This document shows positions 47,028 to 59,868 of a stretch of 64,000 nucleotides of DNA, one piece after another. Each line of letters begins with the position of its first letter. Position 1 is the first letter of the stretch. A model generated the notes under the pieces. It was not told where the DNA came from, did not search any database, and saw nothing but the letters and a program-made list of their open reading frames with translations. The position numbers were made by a program, and so were the translations under genes. This DNA comes from Photobacterium aquae (lineage in GTDB: Bacteria; Pseudomonadota; Gammaproteobacteria; Enterobacterales; Vibrionaceae), in contig NZ_LDOT01000012.1 in assembly GCF_001029445.1 (NCBI RefSeq), positions 62,001-126,000 of the forward strand, in the 5' to 3' direction.

Positions 47028-47230
47028 CTTTGTTATCAACAAACCTAAAAGCAACGATAAAAACAATAATAAACAATAAGTTAAGAAACAAACATCCGTC
47101 AAATATGCGACACATCTTCCATTACTAAAAGGATCTCAAAATTTGATTTCAAGATTCTTTGATATCAAAAAAAGCCAAATTCCGCCCCTTGTTTTACACC
47201 TGTAAAATAACATTTGATAATGTTTGATAA

Positions 47231-47267
47231 AAAAAACCTCTCATCACGATAAAAATAATGAGAGGTT
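47231..47267 (-). terminator. Terminator of ligA
   Basis: Stem aacctctcat / atgagaggtt with a 13-base loop and a U run on the minus strand, 35 bp after the ligA stop. Confidence 0.82.
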
Positions 47268-47301
47268 ACTGTCGATACTTAATATGCTATTTCTGTAACA
47301 T

Positions 47302-49326
<2,025 letters not shown>

Positions 49327-49431
49327 CTAAGCTATGCCATGCGCGTGAGCATCATCTCCCGATGGCAACAAAAACAAAGCCCCTTATACAAGGGTATAAA
49401 GGGCTGGGATATCTTATTAGATCAGGCTGGT

Positions 49432-50652
<1,221 letters not shown>

Positions 50653-51056
50653 ATGACTACTCTGAATATCCTTGTGCCCACCGAGGGACAACCAACACCA
50701 CAAGTTCTCCACCCGAAGGGCAAAGACGTACATATACTTCTTCGCTTAACCAAACCAAAGCAAGCAAAAAAGTCCATTTATCATATTTTACGACCACTCA
50801 AGGACGTGGTCGCAACCAAGTTACTTGGTAAACACTACTCTAATGTATCAAAACTCAAATCGGAATGAGAAGGTGAATATGCCTAAAGGTGGAGGATAGT
50901 GCACTTGAGCACAAATTAGGTCATTGTTTGGTCAGGATATCACCACAAAAAAGCAGCAATTTGCGTCACGTCTCATATCAAGGCTAATATCGTGCTCAAT
51001 ATATCCCCAATTTCTTCTATGGCTGAGACCATAGCTCTTGATGACAAGGAGCCTCT
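50653..51056. other. Divergent intergenic region zipA / cysZ
   Basis: 404 bp. A small inverted repeat ctatgg-ctgaga-ccatag lies at 51018-51035, about 21 bp before cysZ. The AT-rich left part presumably holds the zipA promoter. One open frame of 71 codons at 50653 has no coding character and is not called. Confidence 0.6.
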
Positions 51057-51818
51057 ATGCAACCCTCTCGTCACCAGCATTCCCCCATCAGCGGTGCTGG
51101 CTACTTCTTCCGCGGACTATCGCTTGCCATGCAACCGGGCACCCGCCGTTTCGTCTTATTCCCTCTTTTGATTAATATGGTCTTGTTCGGCACGGCCTTC
51201 GGCTTGGTATTGACCCAGCTAGGTGACTGGATTGATGGCTGGATGGCCCAGCTACCTACTTGGCTCGATTGGCTTTCGTACCTGCTATGGCCACTATTGG
51301 CGATTGCGGTGCTGGTAACCTTTTCGTACCTCTTCAGTACCATTGCCAACTGGATTGCGGCCCCGTTCAACGGCCTTCTGGCCGAGCACCTCGAAGCCAA
51401 GCTAACCGGCCAACCCGCACCTGATGCGGGTCTAAAGGCTATCATGAAGGATCTACCCCGGATCCTCCATCGCGAGTGGGTCAAACTGAAATACTACCTA
51501 CCCAAAGCCATTGGCCTGTTTATCTTGCTGTGGATTCCGGCCATCGGCCAAACAGTCGGCCCGGTACTATGGTTCCTGTTCAGCGCATGGATGATGAGCA
51601 TTCAATACGCCGACTACCCGTTTGACAACCACAAGGTCCCGTTCGTCACCATGCGCGATGCCCTCAAGGCCCACCGGGGCAAATCCTTGAGCTTCGGCAG
51701 CTTGGTGATGTTCTGCACCATGACTCCAATCATCAACCTGTTCGTGATGCCTGTGGCAGTATGCGGGGCCACGGCCATGTGGGTCGATCACTACCGTGAC
51801 CATTACCGCCACTATTAA
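51057..51818 (+). CDS. cysZ: Sulfate transporter CysZ
   Basis: 253 residues with about four membrane segments and the family start [29 protein letters not shown]. CysZ moves sulfate into the cell for cysteine synthesis. The ribosome site AAGGAGC precedes the ATG. It is divergent from zipA and upstream of cysK, as in E. coli and Vibrio. Confidence 0.96.
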   Translation: MQPSRHQHSPISGAGYFFRGLSLAMQPGTRRFVLFPLLINMVLFGTAFGLVLTQLGDWIDGWMAQLPTWLDWLSYLLWPLLAIAVLVTFSYLFSTIANWIAAPFNGLLAEHLEAKLTGQPAPDAGLKAIMKDLPRILHREWVKLKYYLPKAIGLFILLWIPAIGQTVGPVLWFLFSAWMMSIQYADYPFDNHKVPFVTMRDALKAHRGKSLSFGSLVMFCTMTPIINLFVMPVAVCGATAMWVDHYRDHYRHY

Positions 51819-51852
51819 TAGCAAATCGCGGCAATATGTAACGAAGTACACC

Positions 51853-51882
51853 AAGGGCGTTGCCGTATCGGTAACGCCTTTC
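51853..51882 (+). terminator. Terminator after cysZ
   Basis: Stem aagggcgttgccg / cggtaacgccttt with a 3-base loop, followed by a T-rich tract, 34 bp after the cysZ stop. Confidence 0.82.
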
Positions 51883-51994
51883 TCTTCCTCTCCTATATAA
51901 CAATAAGATATAACCACAAATTCCTTTTCAATTGGCTTTCTGGCGTTATGCTTAGTGTTGTCTAATATGTTGGTGTTACGAAGGAACGACTACA

Positions 51995-52963
51995 ATGAGT
52001 AAGATTTACGAAGATAATTCCCTAACAATCGGTAACACACCGCTGGTTCGCCTAAATCGCGTCAGCAAGGGTAATGTGCTTGCCAAAATCGAAGCCCGCA
52101 ACCCAAGCTTCAGTGTAAAGTGTCGTATCGGCGCCAACATGATTTGGGATGCCGAGAAGAAAGGCATTTTGAAAGAAGGTGTTGAATTGGTTGAGCCAAC
52201 CAGTGGTAACACCGGCATTGCCCTAGCCTTCGTTGCCGCCGCCCGTGGCTACAAGCTAACACTCACCATGCCTGAAAGCATGAGTCTGGAGCGCCGCAAA
52301 CTTCTCAAGGCGCTAGGGGCAAACCTCGTTCTGACTGAAGCGCCAAAAGGCATGAAAGGGGCAATCGAAAAAGCAGAAGAGATTGTTGCTTCGGATCCAA
52401 GCAAGTACCTGCTACTTCAGCAGTTCAACAACCCTGCCAACCCAGAAATCCACGAAAAGACAACAGGCCCTGAAATCTGGGATGCAACCGACGGCGAGAT
52501 CGACGTCTTTGTATCGGGCGTGGGTACAGGTGGTACACTAACAGGTGTTAGCCGCTATATTAAGCGTCAGAAAGGCAAAGCCATTACCACCGTGGCCGTT
52601 GAGCCCAGCGAATCCCCGGTTATCACCCAAGCGCTGAACGGCGATGAAATCAAGCCGGCACCGCATAAAATTCAGGGTATTGGCGCAGGGTTTATTCCTG
52701 GAAACCTTGAGTTAGAACTGATTGACGAAGTACAGCAAGTGAGTTCTGACGATGCTATCGATATGGCTCGCCGCCTAATGGAAGAAGAAGGTATTCTGGC
52801 GGGTATTTCATCAGGTGCGGCGGTAATTGCGGCAAATCGCATCGCTGAACGGCCTGAATATGCAGGGAAAAATATTGTAGTGATCTTGCCAAGCTCCGGT
52901 GAACGATACCTGTCAACGGCACTATTTGCCGGTATCTTTACCGACAAAGAAACCCAACAGTGA
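51995..52963 (+). CDS. cysK: Cysteine synthase A
   Basis: 322 residues. PLP-dependent O-acetylserine sulfhydrylase: K42 in [14 protein letters not shown] binds the cofactor and [10 protein letters not shown] contacts substrate. It makes cysteine from O-acetylserine and sulfide. The ribosome site GAAGGAAC precedes the start. Its own terminator follows. Confidence 0.98.
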   Translation: MSKIYEDNSLTIGNTPLVRLNRVSKGNVLAKIEARNPSFSVKCRIGANMIWDAEKKGILKEGVELVEPTSGNTGIALAFVAAARGYKLTLTMPESMSLERRKLLKALGANLVLTEAPKGMKGAIEKAEEIVASDPSKYLLLQQFNNPANPEIHEKTTGPEIWDATDGEIDVFVSGVGTGGTLTGVSRYIKRQKGKAITTVAVEPSESPVITQALNGDEIKPAPHKIQGIGAGFIPGNLELELIDEVQQVSSDDAIDMARRLMEEEGILAGISSGAAVIAANRIAERPEYAGKNIVVILPSSGERYLSTALFAGIFTDKETQQ

Positions 52964-53275
52964 TCACACTTTTCAATGATAACTTCAAGTTTGTTACTTA
53001 AAAGCCCCCCCACTGGGGGCTTTTTTGTTGCATTTAATCCTTAGCTCTAATATAAAACCGAGGTGCTTTATTTCCAGCCTCAAAATAAAAGGTCACAAAA
53101 CGGCCACTCTGAGGGAGATAAAGAGAGAAAAATCACAAAAAATTGACTTGGATTAATCTCAAGCACCGGACTGTTGGGGTAGTTTATACTCCAGATTAGC
53201 AAGCCAAGCCTAAAAGGGTTAAGCTTTCTTTCAGTTACGTTACAATTAAATAAATATTAAATATCGGGGTGAAAA
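52964..53275. other. Intergenic region cysK / ptsH
   Basis: 312 bp holding the cysK terminator and the ptsH promoter region. A good -10-like tatact (53185-53190) has no standard -35 partner. TCACA half-sites at about 53093 and 53133 might be CRP half-sites, but I see no full palindrome. Confidence 0.55.
53001..53027 (+). terminator. Terminator of cysK
   Basis: Stem aaagccccc / gggggcttt with loop cccact or similar, followed by six T, about 38 bp after the cysK stop. Confidence 0.93.
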
Positions 53276-53533
53276 ATGTATCAGAAGCAAGTTGAGATCA
53301 CTGCAGAAAACGGCCTACACACTCGTCCAGCGGCTCAGTTCGTTAAAGAAGCAAAAGCTTTCGAAGCGGACATCACAGTGACTTCAAACGGCAAAAGCGC
53401 AAGCGCTAAGAGCCTATTCAAGCTTCAGACTCTAGGTCTAGTAAAAGGCACTGTAGTAACTATCTCTGCAGAAGGTCCTCAGGCTCAAGAAGCTGTTGAC
53501 CACCTAGTTGCCCTAATGGACGAACTGCACTAA
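53276..53533 (+). CDS. ptsH: PTS phosphocarrier protein HPr
   Basis: 85 residues. Phospho-acceptor H15 in [10 protein letters not shown] and the S46 region [13 protein letters not shown] are present. It passes phosphate from enzyme I to the sugar-specific enzymes II. It is first of ptsH-ptsI-crr; codon use is that of a highly expressed gene. Confidence 0.98.
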   Translation: MYQKQVEITAENGLHTRPAAQFVKEAKAFEADITVTSNGKSASAKSLFKLQTLGLVKGTVVTISAEGPQAQEAVDHLVALMDELH

Positions 53534-53586
53534 TTCGCAGTCCGTTTATTACTTCCCCTAGTTTTAAGTCAATTTAAGGTAAGGCT

Positions 53587-55314
53587 ATGATTTCAGGTAT
53601 CCTGGCGTCTCCTGGTATTGCTTTTGGTAAAGCACTACTACTGCAAGAAGAAGAGATTGTTCTAAACAAAGCTTCTATCGCTGCAGACCAAATCGAGAAC
53701 GAAATTCAGCGTTTCTTCGACGCTCGTAAAAAATCTTCAGAGCAACTTGAAGTAATCAAAGAAAAAGCGCGTGTCACCTTCGGTGAAGAGAAAGAAGCCA
53801 TCTTTGAAGGCCACATCATGCTGCTAGAAGATGAAGAGCTAGAAGAAGAAATCATAGCCTTCATTAAAGACAACAAGGCATCTGCAGATGTCGCAATTCA
53901 TGCGATCATCGAAGAGCAGGCATCTACCCTTGAGTCTCTTGACGACGAATACCTAAAAGAACGCGCAACCGACATCCGCGATATCGGTAACCGTTTCGTG
54001 AAAAACGCACTGGGTATCAACATCGTTAACCTAAGTGCTATCAACGAAGAAGTTATCTTGGTTGCCAACGACCTGACTCCTTCTGAAACAGCACAAATCA
54101 ACCTTAACTACGTTCTGGGCTTCATCACAGATATCGGTGGCCGCACATCGCACACCTCTATCATGGCCCGTTCGCTAGAACTACCAGCTATCGTGGGTAC
54201 TAACGACATCACATCTCGCGTGAAAAACGGCGACATGCTGATCCTTGATGCGATCAACAACCAGATCGTTATCAACCCAACTGACGAAGAGCTGACCAAA
54301 TTCAAAGCGATCCGTGACGCGCACATTGCCGAGAAAGAAGAACTGGCCAAGCTTAAAGATTTGCCAGCAATCACTCTTGACGGCCAGCAAGTGGAAGTTT
54401 GCGGTAACATCGGTACAGTAAAAGACTGTGACGGTATTCAGCGCAACGGTGGTGAGGGTGTCGGCCTTTACCGTACCGAGTTCCTATTCATGGACCGTGA
54501 CGCACTTCCTACCGAGGAAGAGCAGTATGCAGCTTACAAAGAAGTTGCTGAAGCCATGCATGGCGAGCCAGTGATTATCCGTACAATGGATATCGGTGGT
54601 GACAAAGATCTACCATACATGGATCTGCCAAAAGAAATGAACCCATTCCTAGGCTGGCGTGCAGTACGTATTAGCCTAGACCGTCGCGAAATTCTACGTG
54701 ACCAGCTACGCGGTATTCTGCGTGCATCGGCTCACGGTAAGATCCGCATCATGTTCCCGATGATCATCTCTGTTGAAGAGATCCGCGAACTAAAAGCTGC
54801 GATCGAAGAATACAAAGCAGAACTACGTGCTGAAGGCCACGCTTTTGATGAAAACATCGAAATCGGTGTAATGGTCGAAACACCTGCTGCAGCGGCAATT
54901 GCTCACCACCTTGCGAAAGAAGTTGCCTTCTTTAGTATTGGTACTAACGACTTAACCCAGTATACTCTTGCGGTTGACCGTGGTAATGAGCTGATTTCTC
55001 ACCTATACAACCCACTATCACCTGCGGTACTGACTGTGATCAAGCAAGTTATCGATGCTTCTCACAAGGAAGGCAAGTGGACAGGTATGTGTGGCGAACT
55101 AGCGGGTGACGAGCGTGCAACCCTACTCCTATTGGGTATGGGCCTGGACGAATTCAGCATGAGCGGAATTTCAATTCCACGCATTAAGAAGATTATCCGC
55201 AACGCTAACTTTGCTGATGTTAAAGCTATGGCCGAGCAAGCGCTTGCTATGCCTACTGCTGCTGAAATTGAAGCACATGTAGAAAAATTCATCGCAGAAA
55301 AGACCATCTGCTAA
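53587..55314 (+). CDS. ptsI: PTS enzyme I
   Basis: 575 residues. Active H189 in [13 protein letters not shown] and the C-terminal PEP-binding domain with the [10 protein letters not shown] motif are present. It takes phosphate from phosphoenolpyruvate and passes it to HPr. It lies 53 bp after ptsH. Confidence 0.98.
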   Translation: MISGILASPGIAFGKALLLQEEEIVLNKASIAADQIENEIQRFFDARKKSSEQLEVIKEKARVTFGEEKEAIFEGHIMLLEDEELEEEIIAFIKDNKASADVAIHAIIEEQASTLESLDDEYLKERATDIRDIGNRFVKNALGINIVNLSAINEEVILVANDLTPSETAQINLNYVLGFITDIGGRTSHTSIMARSLELPAIVGTNDITSRVKNGDMLILDAINNQIVINPTDEELTKFKAIRDAHIAEKEELAKLKDLPAITLDGQQVEVCGNIGTVKDCDGIQRNGGEGVGLYRTEFLFMDRDALPTEEEQYAAYKEVAEAMHGEPVIIRTMDIGGDKDLPYMDLPKEMNPFLGWRAVRISLDRREILRDQLRGILRASAHGKIRIMFPMIISVEEIRELKAAIEEYKAELRAEGHAFDENIEIGVMVETPAAAAIAHHLAKEVAFFSIGTNDLTQYTLAVDRGNELISHLYNPLSPAVLTVIKQVIDASHKEGKWTGMCGELAGDERATLLLLGMGLDEFSMSGISIPRIKKIIRNANFADVKAMAEQALAMPTAAEIEAHVEKFIAEKTIC

Positions 55315-55353
55315 TATAGCTGCAGATAAAAGAAAACGCTTAGGAGCAACGAT

Positions 55354-55863
55354 ATGGGTCTGTTTGACAAACTTAAGAAGCTGGTTTCTGACGACAACAC
55401 TGAAGCGGGCGCAATTGAAATCATCGCACCACTATCTGGTGAGATCGTGAACATCGAAGACGTGCCAGATGTTGTTTTCGCAGAGAAAATCGTTGGTGAC
55501 GGTATCGCTATCAAACCTGCTGGCAACAAAATGGTTGCACCAGTAAACGGTACTATCGGTAAGATCTTCGAAACTAACCACGCTTTCTCTATCGAATCTG
55601 ACGACGGCATCGAGCTATTCGTACACTTCGGTATCGACACAGTTGAACTAAAAGGCGAAGGCTTCACTCGCATCGCTCAAGAAGGTCAGACTGTTAAAGT
55701 TGGCGACACTATCATCGAATTCGATCTAGCTCTGCTAGAAGAAAAAGCAAAATCAACTCTGACTCCAGTTGTTATCTCTAACATGGACGAAATCAAAGAG
55801 CTGAACAAGCTATCTGGTGCAACAACTGTTGGTGAAACTCCAGTTCTACGCATCAAGAAGTAA
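55354..55863 (+). CDS. crr: PTS glucose-specific enzyme IIA
   Basis: 169 residues. Active H91 with supporting H76 in the single-domain IIA-Glc fold. Besides phosphate transfer it regulates adenylate cyclase and non-PTS permeases. It lies 39 bp after ptsI and ends the operon. Confidence 0.98.
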   Translation: MGLFDKLKKLVSDDNTEAGAIEIIAPLSGEIVNIEDVPDVVFAEKIVGDGIAIKPAGNKMVAPVNGTIGKIFETNHAFSIESDDGIELFVHFGIDTVELKGEGFTRIAQEGQTVKVGDTIIEFDLALLEEKAKSTLTPVVISNMDEIKELNKLSGATTVGETPVLRIKK

Positions 55864-55878
55864 TCGACTTCTGAATTG

Positions 55879-55909
55879 AAAACGCTGCCTGATGGCAGCG
55901 TTTTTTTTG
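55879..55909 (+). terminator. Terminator of the pts operon
   Basis: Stem aaaacgctgcc / ggcagcgtttt with a 4-base loop and eight T, 16 bp after the crr stop. Confidence 0.95.
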
Positions 55910-55951
55910 CCTGAAAATCAGCCCCACCAGCGAAACTCACTGCACACTTCA

Positions 55952-55985
55952 TAAAAAAATCCCCGACACTGGCCGGGGATTTTTC
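55952..55985 (-). terminator. Terminator of the peroxidase gene
   Basis: Stem aatccccg / cggggatt with a loop of about eight bases and a U run on the minus strand, 16 bp after the peroxidase stop. Confidence 0.88.
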
Positions 55986-56000
55986 ATAGGAGCTTAATGA

Positions 56001-56894
56001 TTACAGCGCGTTAAGCAGTTCAAGCGAAGGAGCAAAGAAGTAAGCCCCCGTCACCGCCGTAGTAAAGCGCAGTAGCTGGTCGGTTTTACCGTCTGTCTCG
56101 CCGTACATGCTCTCTAGCATCACCTCGAAGTTATGCTGGGTATGGCAGTAGGCGATAAACAGCAGGCCGTGATCGCCGCTTACCGTGCCGTATGGCAGGC
56201 TATGACGGACAATCTTCAGGCCCTTACCTTCTTCTTTAATATCAACACGGCCAACATGAGACGCAGCAGGAACATTCTCTAGCTCTACCGAGTCAGGCTT
56301 GGTACGGCCAATGACTTTCTCCTGAGCTTGAATATTCAGGCGATTCCAAGCCGGTAGGTTGTGTACAAAACGCTGGAGCATGACAAAACTACCGCCGGCG
56401 AACTCACCGTCTTTGATCACGGCAACGTCCTGGCGCGCTTCCAGAGTGCTTGGGTTCTCGGTACCATCGATGAAATGCGTCATGTCGCGCGCATCAAGGT
56501 ATTTGAAACCGTATGTTTCGTCCATCACCTCAAGCTGATCGGCAATCGGCTCCATAAACTGACGCAGTAATAGGAAGTTCAGATCATGACGGCTTGAGTT
56601 CAGGTGAAGCAGAATATCGCCACCGGTAGCAGGCGCGGTCACATCCCCTTTACCCAACTCAACGAACTCGGTTAGTCCTTCCGGACAACCCTGCTCAAAC
56701 CCCAGCCAGAATGACTTGCCAAATGCGATACTGGCGCGCAGATCGGCATCTTGCTGTTCATTCAATGTCTTCACCAGTTGATGAACCTGCTGGCACTGCT
56801 TGACAACGGCTGCACGATCACCGGTTACCTTAAACACGGTGTAAAGTGCAAACGGGCCAGCGCCTGGCAGAATCAATGGTTGTGAAGTCGCCAT
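56001..56894 (-). CDS. yfeX: Dye-decolorizing-type heme peroxidase (YfeX-like)
   Basis: 297 residues, close to the length of E. coli YfeX. The DyP motif FIDGTENP places the catalytic Asp at D143. H213 in ASHVGRVD is the likely proximal heme ligand. It has no signal peptide, so it is cytoplasmic. It probably oxidises porphyrin-type or other organic substrates with peroxide. A good ribosome site (TAGGAG) precedes the start. Confidence 0.93.
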   Translation of the reverse strand: MATSQPLILPGAGPFALYTVFKVTGDRAAVVKQCQQVHQLVKTLNEQQDADLRASIAFGKSFWLGFEQGCPEGLTEFVELGKGDVTAPATGGDILLHLNSSRHDLNFLLLRQFMEPIADQLEVMDETYGFKYLDARDMTHFIDGTENPSTLEARQDVAVIKDGEFAGGSFVMLQRFVHNLPAWNRLNIQAQEKVIGRTKPDSVELENVPAASHVGRVDIKEEGKGLKIVRHSLPYGTVSGDHGLLFIAYCHTQHNFEVMLESMYGETDGKTDQLLRFTTAVTGAYFFAPSLELLNAL

Positions 56895-57200
56895 AATTAA
56901 CTCCTAAGTATTTGTTATATGTGCCCTGCCTAACCCGTAGGAAAAATCCCTCGCTCACAGGGCTGGCAGGCCATTTTTAGGCTAAATCTGCGAACGATTA
57001 TAACGCGGTAACTTATTTTATTGTTGATTATTGTCAGTATTACCGAGTACGGCATTACACGATGCGTCCAAGGCAGCAAGCCGCTATCTGTTCACTGCTG
57101 CTTGATTATTCACTCGCTTGTTTGCGGCCTGGCTAACGACAATAAAAAACGCTCCCTAAGGAGCGCCTTCATCATTGTACCCATATGATACTGAGTGGGA
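56895..57200. other. Intergenic region upstream of the peroxidase
   Basis: 306 bp. It holds the terminator of the upstream exported-protein gene (57143-57167) and presumably the peroxidase promoter. No further feature is visible. Confidence 0.6.
57143..57167 (-). terminator. Terminator of the 132-residue exported protein gene
   Basis: Stem cgctcc / ggagcg with loop ctaa, followed by a U run on the minus strand, 34 bp after the stop. Confidence 0.85.
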
Positions 57201-57599
57201 TTAAACCGTTGTGACGGCCACTTCAAGCTTAACTTGATTGTCGCCATTGTCATCTAGGCCTTCGAATGTCACCGGGGCATCTAAGCCCGTTGACAGGGTT
57301 GGTGCGATGATTGTTCGCCAGCCACCGTCATCAAGCCGTTCTTCAACCCGAAAGGCAATCTTTACCGATTCTGCCGATACTTCCAACAGCTCAGCACGGC
57401 CAACCAACTCACGCTCATTATCGTTCGCAGAGCCGAAGAATACTGTTTCCTCACCAGGCAGCAGCGACAGCGATGTGTTCACCGATTGGGAACGATCCGA
57501 ACCTGTCAGCTCGAAATTCACATCCAACAGCCAATCGGCCATCGCTAGCGGGCTTAGTAGTGCACTGAACAGCACCAGCCCTTTACCCCACTCGTTCAT
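57201..57599 (-). CDS. Exported protein of unknown function
   Basis: 132 residues. Signal peptide ending SPLAMA, then a beta-rich, acidic mature protein of about 110 residues. There are no cysteines in the mature part. It lies between the peroxidase and the YfeZ homologue, the place of the lipoprotein YfeY in E. coli, but there is no lipobox and I do not see clear similarity. Confidence 0.82.
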   Translation of the reverse strand: MNEWGKGLVLFSALLSPLAMADWLLDVNFELTGSDRSQSVNTSLSLLPGEETVFFGSANDNERELVGRAELLEVSAESVKIAFRVEERLDDGGWRTIIAPTLSTGLDAPVTFEGLDDNGDNQVKLEVAVTTV

Positions 57600-57604
57600 A
57601 CGCT

Positions 57605-58084
57605 TTACCTCTCTATGGGCTTGTCTGCAAATGTATGCCTAACCCGAGAGCTGCGGAGCAAGTAACTCCCCAACCAAAGAGTGAGAAGCATACTAACAGC
57701 CCGAGTCCAACTGAACTCACCATGGGTGAGAAGCAGTTGATGCATTTGCAAAGCACAATCTGTTATATAGGCAGCCAGTAGGATCCATTTCCCCTGCTGC
57801 CAAATTATATTTATAAATTTGTTGTTCTTGTGTCTCAGGCCTGCCAACCACATCAGCAGCAAACTTGGCAGACCAATGGCCATTGCTAGGTACAAGTTTT
57901 CAGGTATCGGGTAGAGAAGCTCAAGGATTTTAGCTCCTTGTTGGCGACTCGCCCCTGCCATTACAAATACAACCCAACCCTTGGCACTAAATAACATCAC
58001 CAACCAAAGCAATGGTGAGGGTTTTAACAAGCCATTTTTGTCATAGGCTTCTATTGGATAAAGCACATCTCTTTTCCTATCCAT
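57605..58084 (-). CDS. yfeZ: DUF2919 inner-membrane protein (YfeZ-like)
   Basis: 159 residues from MDRKRDVLYPIEAYDKNGLLKP; a start 11 codons earlier lacks family features. There are about four membrane segments (about 25-45, 63-82, 95-113, 130-148). The function is unknown. The neighbouring yfeX also matches the E. coli arrangement. It is 5 bp upstream of the exported protein gene, so the two are likely co-transcribed. Confidence 0.82.
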   Translation of the reverse strand: MDRKRDVLYPIEAYDKNGLLKPSPLLWLVMLFSAKGWVVFVMAGASRQQGAKILELLYPIPENLYLAMAIGLPSLLLMWLAGLRHKNNKFINIIWQQGKWILLAAYITDCALQMHQLLLTHGEFSWTRAVSMLLTLWLGSYLLRSSRVRHTFADKPIER

Positions 58085-58586
58085 TACTACACGTCTTAGC
58101 AATGGTGGTGGCAACATCGTTTTTCAATGATTGGCCAAAGTAATTCGTGCCTTATCTCCACAAAATACTGTCGGAGCGCGACCTGTACGTTGTGCTATTT
58201 CTCTGTCTACCTAATCACGATAATCTTTTCATCAATGACTGCCAGCCAAAGAAGAAAATTCTGTGGTTCAACGCACTCTTTTAGCGATTAAGTTGTAGTT
58301 AGGATCACGTTTTATCGACGGGATACACACTTTTTTCTAGTTTTATTACAGAAATCGCGACAAAAATGATTATTCAAACAATTGCGACATTAACTCACTT
58401 AATCTTTGTTTTTTAATAGAAAATTGCATAAATCGCTCAATTAATATCACATTAATATGTAATTAATAAGCCATTCATAATATGAAATATAATTACTTTT
58501 TGTGGGGTTGTGAGCATCTTGAGGTAACTTGGGTATATAATCTCCCCCTAGAATTGCGTCATCGATAACCAAGGTATCCCATCGCC
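58085..58586. other. AT-rich divergent intergenic region
   Basis: 502 bp between the divergent yfeZ-like and DUF2956 genes, notably AT-rich at 58300-58500. It contains one copy of a 20-bp inverted repeat (58519-58538). No coding frame is convincing. Confidence 0.65.
58519..58538 (+). repeat. Left copy of a 20-bp inverted repeat
   Basis: ttgaggtaacttgggtatat is the exact reverse complement of 58941-58960. Together the two copies bracket the DUF2956 gene. Confidence 0.95.
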
Positions 58587-58937
58587 ATGACAATAAAAAA
58601 ATCATCGTCAGCCCCATCCGTAGAAACGCAGCAAGAGGCCCTGCGCATTGCCAAGGCAACTCAGAAAACCGGGCAGACAAAAGAACAAACTAAATTGATC
58701 GCACAAGGGATCCAGCACGGCATCGAACAATATAAAAAGCAACAAAAAGCCAAAGCCCGCGAACGAGACAAACTGAAGAAAAAACAAACCAGGGATAAAA
58801 ACACCTCCGTAGAACCCAATACAACCGATGCCCCCTCGCAGTATTCGGCAAGCACACCACGCCAATCTCTACTGCCGTGGCTATTACTGGCTTTGTCTTG
58901 GGTTGGCTTTATTGCCTATACATATCTCTACGGCTAA
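58587..58937 (+). CDS. DUF2956 family protein
   Basis: 116 residues. A soluble, Lys/Gln/Glu-rich N-terminal part (VETQQEALRIAKATQKTGQTKEQTKLIAQGI) leads to a very basic stretch and a C-terminal membrane helix (about 94-113). The N-terminal block is the DUF2956 signature seen in Vibrio and relatives. Function is unknown; it looks like a tail-anchored inner-membrane protein. It lies between inverted-repeat copies. Confidence 0.82.
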   Translation: MTIKKSSSAPSVETQQEALRIAKATQKTGQTKEQTKLIAQGIQHGIEQYKKQQKAKARERDKLKKKQTRDKNTSVEPNTTDAPSQYSASTPRQSLLPWLLLALSWVGFIAYTYLYG

Positions 58938-58940
58938 CGC

Positions 58941-58960
58941 ATATACCCAAGTTACCTCAA
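58941..58960 (-). repeat. Right copy of the 20-bp inverted repeat
   Basis: Exact reverse complement of 58519-58538. It also pairs imperfectly with 58983-59004, making a hairpin with a loop of about 20 bases right after the DUF2956 stop. Confidence 0.95.
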
Positions 58961-58982
58961 TGTGCAAACTCTACGCATGTGC

Positions 58983-59004
58983 CATCTAAGGAAGCTTGGG
59001 GATA
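58983..59004 (+). repeat. Diverged third copy of the repeat
   Basis: catctaaggaagcttggggata resembles the left copy catcttgaggtaacttgggtata with one gap and about four substitutions. It lies opposite in orientation to 58941-58960. Confidence 0.65.
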
Positions 59005-59023
59005 CACTATAGGAACATCAAGG

Positions 59024-59503
59024 ATGAACGATCGCTTAACGCCACTCCCCTTTGCCAAGACTCTCACGTTATCTGCAGCCCTATTGCTTGTAGGTTGTGG
59101 AAGCCCGCCTCCTGATGCAGGCACAACTTACAAAATCAACCTCCCCTGTGGAGACAAGCCCAACTGCGTCAGTTCCCTCGATACACGGGATGACTACCTT
59201 CTCCCGCCATTTCAACTAAGTCCCAAGGGCCTTGCCCACTGGCCTGAGATCCAGCATTTGGCGCTGCAACTGCCCGGCAGCAAACTCGCAGCTGCCAGCA
59301 AGGATTATTTTCGGCTGGAATGCACCAGCACCGTATTCCGTTTTGTCGACGATTTTGAAGTTCGCAAGAAAGGCGCGGAGCTGATTGTCCGCTCAGAATC
59401 ACGCGTCGGTTATTCTGATTTCGGAGTAAACCGTGATCGTGCCGAGCTTTTCCGCCAACTACTCAATCATCACGGTTTCATCGCTCAAGAACCCCAAAAC
59501 TAA
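59024..59503 (+). CDS. DUF1499 lipoprotein
   Basis: 159 residues from MNDRLTPLPFAKTLTLSAALLLVGCGSP, a lipoprotein signal with lipobox LLVGC. The DUF1499 region contains NCVSSLDTRDDYLLPPF and ends with the RVGYSDFGVNRDRAELFRQLL stretch. Such proteins are of unknown function. The start is chosen because the longer frame starts inside the preceding membrane gene and lacks a signal sequence. Confidence 0.87.
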   Translation: MNDRLTPLPFAKTLTLSAALLLVGCGSPPPDAGTTYKINLPCGDKPNCVSSLDTRDDYLLPPFQLSPKGLAHWPEIQHLALQLPGSKLAAASKDYFRLECTSTVFRFVDDFEVRKKGAELIVRSESRVGYSDFGVNRDRAELFRQLLNHHGFIAQEPQN

Positions 59504-59570
59504 CACTTGATAATAATTCTCACTTGTATTTATAATCGTCGTATTGGCGATGAACGAGCGGAGAATCATT

Positions 59571-59780
59571 ATGTCCAGATCCAGTTTCCTCATGTTCAGT
59601 ATTATCGGTTGTCTATCCATGCTGGTATTGCAGCTAGGGGAACTGTCGCTCTCCAACCAGGGCATGAACCCATCCTCTGCGGTTGAATGGCTACTTGTCG
59701 ACACCATCTGGCTGGCAATGCTTGCAATCGGACTCTTCCCGGCCCTGACTGCCACAGCGAATAAACACTCTCAAGGATAA
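59571..59780 (+). CDS. Small membrane protein of unknown function
   Basis: 69 residues with two hydrophobic segments (about 5-25 and 38-60). The ATG at 59571 has a ribosome site (GAGCGGAGA) and is preferred to an upstream TTG. It is 67 bp after the DUF1499 gene. The family is not recognised. Confidence 0.6.
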   Translation: MSRSSFLMFSIIGCLSMLVLQLGELSLSNQGMNPSSAVEWLLVDTIWLAMLAIGLFPALTATANKHSQG

Positions 59781-59805
59781 GCAAGCCAGCCTCTTCTTCC
59801 CCCCT

Positions 59806-59843
59806 AAAATAAAAGAAACGGCCGTACTACTCAGCACGACCGT
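59806..59843 (-). terminator. Terminator of the nap operon
   Basis: Stem acggccgtact / agcacgaccgt (with G-U pairs) and loop of four bases is followed on the minus strand by the U-rich tract TTTCTTTTATTTT. It lies about 26 bp after the stop of the last small gene. Confidence 0.78.
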
Positions 59844-59868
59844 CCACTTTATCTCAATAGCCCAGCGG

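Larger units (their letters stand above)
46759..47301. other. Long AT-rich region upstream of the porin
   Basis: 543 bp between the porin start and the ligA stop. It contains a CRP-like site (47012-47027), long A/T-rich tracts and the ligA terminator (47231-47267). No credible coding frame is seen. Confidence 0.7.

Noticed and set aside
50653..50868. 71-codon ORF between zipA and cysZ
   Set aside because: It starts directly opposite the zipA start codon, has no ribosome site and no recognisable composition.
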